From the NCBI GenBank assembly GCA_015698045.1, contig BLAL01000162.1, positions 620,001 through 684,000 of the forward strand: a stretch of 64,000 nt of DNA, written 5' to 3'. Each line of letters begins with the position of its first letter. The first letter of the stretch is position 1. The notes beneath the pieces are model-generated. The model saw only the letters and a program-made list of their open reading frames with translations, did not search any database and was not told the origin of the DNA. This document shows positions 57,801 to 64,000 of this stretch, one piece after another. Made by a program: the position numbers and the translations under genes. This stretch comes from Rhizophagus clarus. Taxonomy: Eukaryota > Glomeromycota > Glomeromycetes > Glomerales > Glomeraceae.

Positions 57801-58946
57801 TCTACAAGAAATTGGTTGAAAAATAGACCTTGGATTCATGCTCACCATCATGTGTTAATGAGATTTGAATCCCCAATTTTTGATGAAAAACCAAGAAAAA
57901 ATACTTTAATGAATATTAAAGATCAATTACAAAAATATTATCCTAAACGTATACCAAAACGTTCACCCGCTATTTATACAGGGAATAGGAGTGATTTTGC
58001 TAGATTAGCAAGAAGACTTGTGGGTAAAAGTGTTGGATTGGTATTAGGTGGAGGAGGTGCGAGAGGAATTTCTCATATTGGAGTTATTAAAGCGTTAGAA
58101 GAAGCTGGATTACCAATTGATATGATCGGAGGTACAAGTATTGGAAGTTTTATTGGTGGTTTATATGCAAGAGATTCAGACAATGTTGCCATATTAGGTA
58201 GAGCCAAAGTATTCGCAAGTAGAGTAAGTAGTAAATGGAGACAAATAATGGATCTAACTTGGCCAACGACCGCATGGTTTACTGGACATGAATTCAATAG
58301 AGGAATATGGAAAAGTTTTAGCGATACTTTAATAGAAGATTTTTGGCTATCTTATTTTTGTATTACTACAAATATCACTTGGTCACGAATGGAAATCCAC
58401 AAAGTTGGGTACGCTTGGAGATATATTAGAGCTTCAATGTCATTAGCCGCTTACCTTCCTCCGTTATGTGAAAAAGGGGATTTATTAGTTGATGGTGGTT
58501 ACATGAATAATTTACCTGTTGTGGTGATGAAATCTATGGGTGCAAACACAATATTTGCCGTTGACGTTGCAAGTCATGATGATACGTCTCCCGTTTATTA
58601 TGGGGATAGTTTATCCGGATTTTGGGTAGTATTAAATAGATTAAATCCTTTCTCTAAACAAACCAATATACCTTCGATGGCAGATATACAATCCAGGTTG
58701 GCTTACGCTAGTAGTGTTAAATCTTTAGAGGATGCCAAAAACACTCCTGGATGTTTTTACATGCAATTACCCGTGCAACAATATGGTACATTAGAATTTA
58801 ATAAGTTTGATGAAATTTTAAAAGTTGGATATAAAGCCGGCAAAGAAATGTTGAAAAAATGGAAAGATGACGGTAAATTAAATCATTTATTAGATCATAA
58901 TAAATCTGGTGATAAACGAGGTATTCGTAGAAGAAATAGTGTATAA
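54816..58946 (+). CDS. NTE1: NTE1-type lysophospholipase (patatin-like phospholipase)
   Basis: 1376 residues without introns. Hydrophobic spans lie near the N-terminus (about 16-50 and 62-82). Three cyclic-nucleotide-binding-like domains follow: the first about 125-185 resuming near 315-360 after an acidic insertion, the second about 575-728 with an Asn/Ser-rich insertion, the third about 729-842 (GQVLYRKGDLSDSIYIVLNG). The patatin domain has the oxyanion loop GGGGARG at 1078-1084, the nucleophile Ser1108 in GTSIG, and Asp1226 in DGG, so the Ser-Asp dyad is complete. NTE1 proteins sit on the ER membrane and hydrolyse phosphatidylcholine and lysophosphatidylcholine to glycerophosphocholine, helping to set phospholipid turnover. 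The domain order matches fungal NTE1; length is in the usual range. Asn-rich tracts at 56350-56410 and 56670-56760 come from AAT/AGT triplet repeats. TAA stop. Confidence 0.97.
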   Translation: MEDITINNVGNNVNDFYTITVFTFSTLLSWVFSLVSFITLTLSSWILQILSWSFTLTLQFNFTTLLIFFVIVITIIYLVIRYRILTKYSRLPTETATKQGASYDLHPSIDEVNDDGVKHYPDEFLSMFLEGIKIFGYLEKPVFHELARHLSTKKLLTGESLMLEKERSFYIVVDGYVQVFVKTANEEDIVLDPFESDDYNRGYQLLNEVTNGGTLSSLFTILSLFTDDIDIRYNDLEQGQDEEEKKEGKGCDGKEEEMNEVKNEIHTFNQDLYVESPVDIKSFKSTLSHSSTSFKKPNILRRISKECSITTSVHPNITARATVDTTLAVIPAEAFHRLTEKFPNSVAHIIQVILTRFQRVTLWTGYKYLGLTKDLLRTEKLMNDIASYGLPKDFFKPGSMERLRKKYRPRENRHDDMDMSDSGLINKSKKTRPSARPRFGAIYENNLEDTAININNSHKNKKHLSPPLSLHVRAKVQPFSGTPTNGKDYDTDDDLYLRESVLEGISKGIGLLQSNINVSNGNVNSNNNSNNTINGQYNSRQNSPDLHSSVTTLLNIPDDESITETIPSMTSELDNDVEILFFPKGSLLVQEGERNVGLFFVIDGLLDVFVTSNENNFLNSNRSNNHSKLSNNSNNSNHNHKKKDSINNNLNSTTIDKSLFMIKPGGLAGYLAALTGFPSFVNIRASTDTYVGFLPKQSLNRLMEKNPNVLLTLAKRLITLLSPLLLHIDFALDWVQVNAGQVLYRKGDLSDSIYIVLNGRVRTINERENGIIDIHGEYGQGQSVGELEVMTGTPRPYTLHAIRDTELARMPRTLFNALALRHPEITLQISRIIALRTRMQEEIDYNSGNNEFGKNNSNLKTVCILPVNGNVPITEFAEKLKNSLGRMGENATLLNQESVINVLGKDAFNRMGRLKLISWLAEQEEKVRIVLYLADGGSNSSWSQTCIRQADCILLVGIGDGDASIGEYESFLIGTKTTARKELVLLHAERNCTPGSTRNWLKNRPWIHAHHHVLMRFESPIFDEKPRKNTLMNIKDQLQKYYPKRIPKRSPAIYTGNRSDFARLARRLVGKSVGLVLGGGGARGISHIGVIKALEEAGLPIDMIGGTSIGSFIGGLYARDSDNVAILGRAKVFASRVSSKWRQIMDLTWPTTAWFTGHEFNRGIWKSFSDTLIEDFWLSYFCITTNITWSRMEIHKVGYAWRYIRASMSLAAYLPPLCEKGDLLVDGGYMNNLPVVVMKSMGANTIFAVDVASHDDTSPVYYGDSLSGFWVVLNRLNPFSKQTNIPSMADIQSRLAYASSVKSLEDAKNTPGCFYMQLPVQQYGTLEFNKFDEILKVGYKAGKEMLKKWKDDGKLNHLLDHNKSGDKRGIRRRNSV

Positions 58947-59084
58947 TTAATTCATTTAATTATAAACCTTTTTACATAACGGTCTATAAATTTGTAATTT
59001 TAGTTGAGTAAAATATTTGATGAATAATAAAATTAAATTGTGACACCAATAAAATCTGTTATGAAAAAATAAAAAAAAAATCTG

Positions 59085-59365
59085 ATGACAATGATCTCAA
59101 TAGTCTTATCCCTTGTTTCATCACAGCTTTTTGTAAAATGGCAAAGGAGTTTACGAACAATGTATCAAAAATGCATATAACTTTAAAAAAAAAAAAAAAA
59201 AAAATTCGAATTGATTGGTTTAAAAAAAAAGAATTTTTTTTTTTTTTCAGATTACCTGTAATTGAATATTATGAATCTTTTGAAACACTTATAAATAAAA
59301 GAATGCAGCTGGAACGTTGTAAAACCGTAACTTTTCCGTTGTCTGGTAGACTGGTAGAACGTTAG
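59085..59365 (+). CDS. possible small two-exon gene, 63 residues
   Basis: Exon 1 59085-59161, GT-AG intron 59162-59250 ending in a long T run plus CAG, exon 2 59251-59365 with TAG. Joined, the frame reads MTMISIVLSLVSSQLFVKWQ then RSLRTILPVIEYYESFETLI and a basic end (SGRLVER). Frame continuity across a good intron supports it. The N-terminus is hydrophobic enough for a signal anchor or mitochondrial presequence. A shifted reading without the intron gives a Lys-rich, Phe-rich product and is less likely. The family is not recognised; it could also be the end of a longer gene. Confidence 0.4.
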
Positions 59366-60367
59366 GAAACGTTACACTTTTTTTATTTTCAGTTATAATT
59401 ATATAAAAGGAATGATTGTACGTTTCATAAACAAATATATATATGTGACCTGTCTCCTATTATAATTTAGGCTAAAAAATTAAAAGCGACCTTATATCAA
59501 AAAATAAAATTACTAATAAGTCCGGTATACCCGAAAATCCGAAATTAATATATTATTTATTGTTTGCAGTAAGTCATCCAATACTTTTGTTGTTTATAAA
59601 GTCATACGATATAATTTTGGACCCTTTTATCCTTTTTCTCCAGTTCTAATTTAATCAAAATTCATACCGGTTTCATAAGTTTCATAACCATTAAAGTAAG
59701 CTTTATATTAATTAAAATTATTTTACTATATTTGGTTAAACAATTAAAAAAGTCTAGTTTGATAAATCATATTGATTAATTTGTTGAACCTTTTTTTGCT
59801 CAAATTCATTATTTCTCGCAAAATGTTTATTTTTTTCTTTTTACGCTCTTTTCCTCTTTTTATTACTTCATTTACGATTTTTTTCTTCTTTATAAAAAAA
59901 TATAAAAATATATAATCTCATATATTTAATATATATTATATAATATTATTTATGCGTTTTAATTATGCAGGTTATATATATATAAATTTCATCTGCATTT
60001 TGAAACTCCCGATATTTTTTGTGGTACCTCCTTGTTACATCAAAAAATTAAATTCTTTTTAAAAGCCCTTTAGTCTTTTAAACTTCATAATTTTTTTTTC
60101 CTATCTTTCGTTCTTTTATTTGCCCTTGTTGCTGGCCGGCAAGTCATTTATTGACCTTCATTTTTTTTTACGATTGGAAGTCGTCTCGATCCTTTTAACT
60201 ATTTCCTTTCTTTATATAATAAATATTTTAACCAGTTACCTTCTAACCTTCCCTCTTCCATCCTCTTTTTAGACTTTTTATTTCGGTTTGTTTTTTTTGA
60301 CTTGGCTCAGGAAAAATAACGGAAAAAGATAAAAACAATTAGATAATATAATATATTAAATTGCAAT
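59366..60367. promoter_or_regulatory. region upstream of the tetraspanin gene
   Basis: About 1 kb of A+T-rich sequence with pyrimidine-rich runs (TTTCTTTTTACGCTCTTTTCC near 59838, and 60100-60260). It probably holds the promoter. No gene is seen. Confidence 0.4.
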
Positions 60368-61228
60368 ATGAAGTACAAAGCGATCAGTAAAACATTATTA
60401 GCTTCCTTCGCTTTTTTAGAATTATGCTATTTGGCCACTGGAGTCGTAATCATAGCTCTTGGTGCTAAATGGCTCTCCACTCTCGGTGTTAATATTAGAA
60501 GTATTGTAATAACAGAAAATTTAATTCTAAGTATGTTTTTATTATATTCTTTCAGCTGATAGAAATAAGAAAATTAATATTAAATGGTCAACTCAACTGT
60601 ATTGTTCATTTTTAGGCGGATTTGGTGTTGGCGGCTCAATTGTTGTCTCATTTTTAATTGGTTTTGTTGGTTTTATCAATCCGTTAAAACGTAAGAATTG
60701 GTTATTAGCACATACATTCTTCGTTGTTTTGACTACACTGGCACTTTTGGCCTTGGGCGCAACAATTTGGTTTGAAACATTAAATGAACGACAACATTAT
60801 GGTGAAGTGTGGGCGAGGTGGAATGATAAAACGAGAGCATTTTTTCAAGATGAGGTAAAAGAGTAATTATAATTATTATTTTTTTACTTTATTTTATTTT
60901 ATTTTATTTTTTTCTAAATTAATTGGCTTTTTAGTTGAAATGCTGCGGGTATGAAAATAATACGGATAATAGAGCAGAATCAAACTTTTGTCCAGCAAAT
61001 GATATTACACAAACACAAAATGCCTGTATAGATCCGATAACAAAAGCTGCTGATAAAATTTCACGTCAATTGTTCACAACACTTTTCGGTTTCATCACGG
61101 TCGATATTTTTGTATTTTTTGCAGCCATAATTTTAATTCAGGCAAGAAATGTTGAAGAACGATATCGCAAAATTGATGAAAAGTACGCCGCTTCAGGAGA
61201 CCAAGCATTAAAAAGACAGTATGTCTAA
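60368..61228 (+). CDS. tetraspanin-family membrane protein
   Basis: Three exons: 60368-60530, 60616-60854 and 60935-61228, joined by GT-AG introns of 85 and 80 nt, giving 231 residues and TAA. Four membrane spans at about 9-31, 55-75, 84-104 and 183-203 match the tetraspanin layout. The large extracellular loop has the CCG motif (Cys137-Cys138-Gly139) plus Cys153 and Cys165, the four cysteines needed for two disulfides. A short polar C-tail ([20 protein letters not shown]) follows span 4. Tetraspanins organise membrane microdomains; in some plant-pathogenic fungi they matter for host penetration, but no such role can be read from sequence. The third exon has no ATG start of its own, which supports the spliced model. 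Confidence 0.9.
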
Positions 61229-61599
61229 GGAAATTGTTATCTTTACCTTTATGAAAAGTTTTTGAATTCCAAAAAAATTTCATATATTATTTGTGTAATG
61301 TATATTTTTTGGTTCTTTGTAATTTTTTTTTTGTTGGTATCCTTTGGGAGGTCATATCATTAGAATTTGCACCGCATTTTTGTAATTTTTTTTTTTATAC
61401 ATACATTTTTTTTACATTTCGTGATAAGATTAATGTTTAATAATTTCATGTGAAAAAAAAAAAAAAAATTTTTTTTTTTTTTTTTTATTTTCTTGTATTT
61501 TAGGGGTTTTTTAAACAATGGTTCTTTTTTTCCTTTTTAACTTAAAAAATAAAATATTTAAATATTTAAAGATGAAGAATATAGATTGTTATGATATTG
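61229..61599. other. tetraspanin 3' flank with an A/T tract
   Basis: Includes a run of about 17 A followed by about 20 T at 61453-61490, able to form a hairpin, and the probable polyadenylation region. Confidence 0.4.
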
Positions 61600-61731
61600 A
61601 TGACGACCACTCACCCTGATAATATAAGGGCGATGCTCTTAGAGCACGGCTTGCTGGCGACTAGTAGTAAGCATATTGCGGGAGAGTTAGTCGTTGTAAG
61701 GCAAGAAATCAATCACATAATTGCATTGTAA
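61600..61731 (+). CDS. short ORF of higher G+C, 43 codons (fragment?)
   Basis: Reads MTTTHPDNIRAMLLEHGLLA then TSSKHIAGELVVVRQEINH, ending at TAA. The sequence is clearly richer in G+C and more varied in codons than its surroundings, which suggests a piece of a coding exon. No acceptor or donor was fixed and I do not recognise the family. It may belong with the relic just downstream, although that one reads on the other strand. Confidence 0.35.
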   Translation: MTTTHPDNIRAMLLEHGLLATSSKHIAGELVVVRQEINHIIAL

Positions 61732-61744
61732 TAGCAAGATAAGA

Positions 61745-62140
61745 TAAATTTTAATAATGTGATTGTTCTTTTAATACTTTCAAATGACATAAATTTCCAG
61801 AATGATCTAATAAAACAATTTTCACATTTCATTTTTTCCAATCCATATCTTTAACGATAAACACACGAGAAAATGTTACGTCAACTTGGACTAGCATACT
61901 AACGAACCACTAGCCAATTACTTCTTCGGGGATATTTGCATTGATCTGCGCCAAGAACTGGTCACATCGGATCAGTTTCCATTCGGGATAAAATCAAAAA
62001 TATACAATTTGCCCGATAGTCCAGCTTGATTATCTGTTCAAGCTACCCAATTAATTGTTTCTCTTACTTCGAGATGACTTCCGAATCCCATATTGATTTA
62101 GCTGATAGTTGTATATCTATAATCAATCGACTTTTAAGAC
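61745..62140 (-). pseudogene. unrecognised coding relic
   Basis: The minus strand from about 62095 reads MGFGSHLEVRETINWVA, TGA, TDNQAGLSGKLYIFDFIPNG, then in another frame KLIRCDQFLAQINANIPEEV, a TAG, WFVSMLVQVDVTFSRVFIVK, DMDWKK, a TGA and VKIVLLDHSGNLCHLKVL. The continuity across frames shows a decayed gene. I cannot name it. Confidence 0.45.
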
Positions 62141-62916
62141 TAGAGAATATCCGTCAATTTCAAAAAAAAAACGCTAAATAATTTTAACAAACAATACTAC
62201 CTAAATAACATAAGATTAATCTTTTCTTATCTTCAAATAATTGCCATTCATTATACCATAAGGTTTTACTGATAAAGCTTGTCTGCATGTAAAATTTTCT
62301 TAAAATTTTGGCATTAAATCATTTTTACCTCTATAGATCATGCTAGCAATTGTGGTATTAAATAATGATTATAATACTCATAAAGTTGTGCGTTTTCCAC
62401 TGCCTTTAACAAAACAAAAAAGAAAAATTTCTAATTTCTAATTTCTAACATAAATAAATATTTTATTAGATTGAATTGAACTAAATCAGTTTACTAGACT
62501 TAGTTTTATAGTCCGGGTTTCTTCTGGATCTAAAAAAAAAAAAATAAAAATATAAAAACGAATATTAATAACGTTCGTTAAAATAAATAAAAAAAACCTA
62601 TAAATTTCGAAGTTTGTTTATTCAAATCAAATAGCTGGAAGATATAATCCACTTTCTTGGATATTACCCCGGGTTGGAAGTCTACTTATGATAATAGACT
62701 AATCCAATTACAATGAAACTGAGTTTAATATATTAAATTAATTCAACTCGGTTAAATTTTTTTAATTTTTTTGAACTGAATTTAATATAATAAATAGTAA
62801 TACTAACTATATAGTATCTGTTTTTCACAAATCAAGATACTTTACAATAAAAGTTTAAAATAAAACTAATAGAAGTTACTTTACAGGCTTTTAATAATAA
62901 TATTTAGATTGCTTAA
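62141..62916. other. A+T-rich spacer
   Basis: Repeated AACTGAGTTTAATATATTAAATT / GAACTGAATTTAATATAATAAAT words near 62719 and 62773. No gene. Confidence 0.4.
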
Positions 62917-63323
62917 TAAAGCTCCAAATTTTCAGTTTAATTCCATTTTTGGTCCCGAATTTAGTTTTTTACTGAAATCTTTTTAAAAAACATTTTTAGG
63001 ATTATATTTTAAATGAAAAATGTTTTTTTTGGCTAAAAAACATTATCTAAAATATTTTAAATGAAAAATTTTTGTTTTTAACTAAAAAACATTATTTAAA
63101 ATACTTTTCAGTTTAAAGAATTTTTTTAAAATACAAGTTCAGTTTCATTTTTTGACTTAAAAATAAAGTTAAAATAATTTTTTAACTGAAAATATTTTTG
63201 ATAAAATGTTTTAAAAATATCTTTTAGTAAAAATTTTGAACCAAAAAATATTTTTAGTAAAATTTTATATAAAAACTGAAATTAAAACTGAAAATAAAAC
63301 TGAACTAAAAATTTGAAGTTCTA
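62917..63323. mobile_element. MITE of the TAGAGCTTCGAATTTTCAG family, copy 3
   Basis: The left end TAAAGCTCCAAATTTTCAG and the complement of the right end TAGAACTTCAAATTTTTAG. The flanks share ATTGCTT (left about 62908-62914, right from about 63325), consistent with a hAT-like TSD. The interior is made of CTGAAAANNTTTTTAG words as in copies 1 and 2. Confidence 0.7.
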
Positions 63324-64000
63324 AAATTGCTTTATTAAAAAAATTATTTATTTAATAATTTTCAATTTTTTAAATACTTAAAAAAAAAAAAAAATTCAAA
63401 TTCTTTTAAGCTGTTATATACAATATAACAATATTAATTTAGTATATAAATTTTTATTTTATTATAAATTATTTTATAATTTTTTGTAAAAATTATAAAT
63501 CAAAAAATATTTTTATATAAAAACTAAAATTTAAAGTTCTAAAATTACTTTATTAAAAAAATCATTTGTTTAAAGAAACTTATATACAGTATATTATGTA
63601 ATTATCAAAAAAAAGAAGGAAAATAGTTAAAATTTTATATTACATTTTATATATAATTATATAATTTATAAATATTATAATTTAATTGGTTATTAAATCT
63701 AATAAAGAGGAAAGGGGTTAAGAATTTATAACAAAATGGATATTATGTAAAATATATAACTTTTTCAATAATTTTTAATTCTTTAAATACTTAAAAAAAA
63801 ATTTAAATTCTTTTAGACTATTTTTATTTTTTATTTTTAATATAACAAGAGAATCTATAATTAAGAGTTACAAAACTAATAAAATAAATTTAATACATAT
63901 GTAAACTATGTAAGCATCGCACGTCTAAAATCTGTATCAGGTTGACAATGCAGTATGGTGTAGCATTTCTTAGAAATTATAAAAAATAAGTTTATTTCTT
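63324..64000. repeat. A+T-rich region with duplicated blocks
   Basis: AAAGTTCTAAAATTACTTTATTAAAAAAATCATTTG near 63530 repeats 63316-63355, and AATACTTAAAAAAAAA... TTCTTTTAG occurs near 63373 and 63787. These are partial tandem duplications starting at the MITE end. No gene. Confidence 0.5.

Noticed and set aside
58073..58297. Minus-strand ORF of 74 residues
   Set aside because: Antisense shadow of the patatin domain.
59138..59365. 75-residue unspliced ORF with a poly-Lys and poly-Phe stretch
   Set aside because: The Lys/Phe part is an intron A/T run; the spliced model in another frame for exon 1 gives a more protein-like product.
61600..61680. Box C/D snoRNA suggested by TGATGAC and CTGA
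   Set aside because: The boxes are only about 15 bases apart and no terminal stem is present; the stretch reads as an open frame instead.

Overview
The window looks like nuclear DNA of an arbuscular mycorrhizal fungus, most likely Rhizophagus (Glomeromycota). The reasons are its extreme A+T content, small GT-AG introns, a very high load of decayed DNA transposons, and several multicopy protein families whose style I associate with that genus. The genus assignment is inference from pattern and was not tested by a search.

Layout. (1) 1-49 kb is almost entirely transposon-derived, with nested insertions whose order can be read from target-site duplications (TSDs). It holds a pogo/CENP-B-like element (429-2703) and its internally replaced relative (33798-34617); four hAT transposase relics (13682-16666, 20091-23040, about 29930-35612, 36109-39250); a Ginger-like integrase relic; a Plavaka/CACTA Tnp2 relic next to a Tc1-like fragment; a MULE relic; many MITEs; and three copies of a retroelement that carries only an ORF1-like gene. 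Two decayed copies of one multicopy family (1-3455 and 28075-29766) and a long minus-strand family relic (about 9.2-23.1 kb) are broken by these insertions. (2) 50.2-61.2 kb is a gene island: an MT-A70 family methyltransferase gene (nine exons, minus), a 354-residue multi-span membrane protein, a full-length intronless NTE1-type patatin phospholipase, a possible 63-residue two-exon gene, and a three-exon tetraspanin. (3) 61.5-64 kb returns to relics and a MITE.

Three things stand out. First, clusters of short tandem exon-like units are separated by near-identical introns with a palindrome around a branch-point-like CTAAY; one intron has a compensated change. Second, reading frames in the repeats are disabled mainly by CGA-to-TGA changes, shown directly by an internal repeat at 26.03-26.09 kb, which fits CpG deamination of methylated repeats. 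Third, the retroelement copies end in a poly(A) tail and a TSD directly after ORF1, with no reverse transcriptase seen anywhere in the window.

Exon models were built by eye from splice signals and reading-frame continuity. All family names come from recognising motifs, not from a database search.
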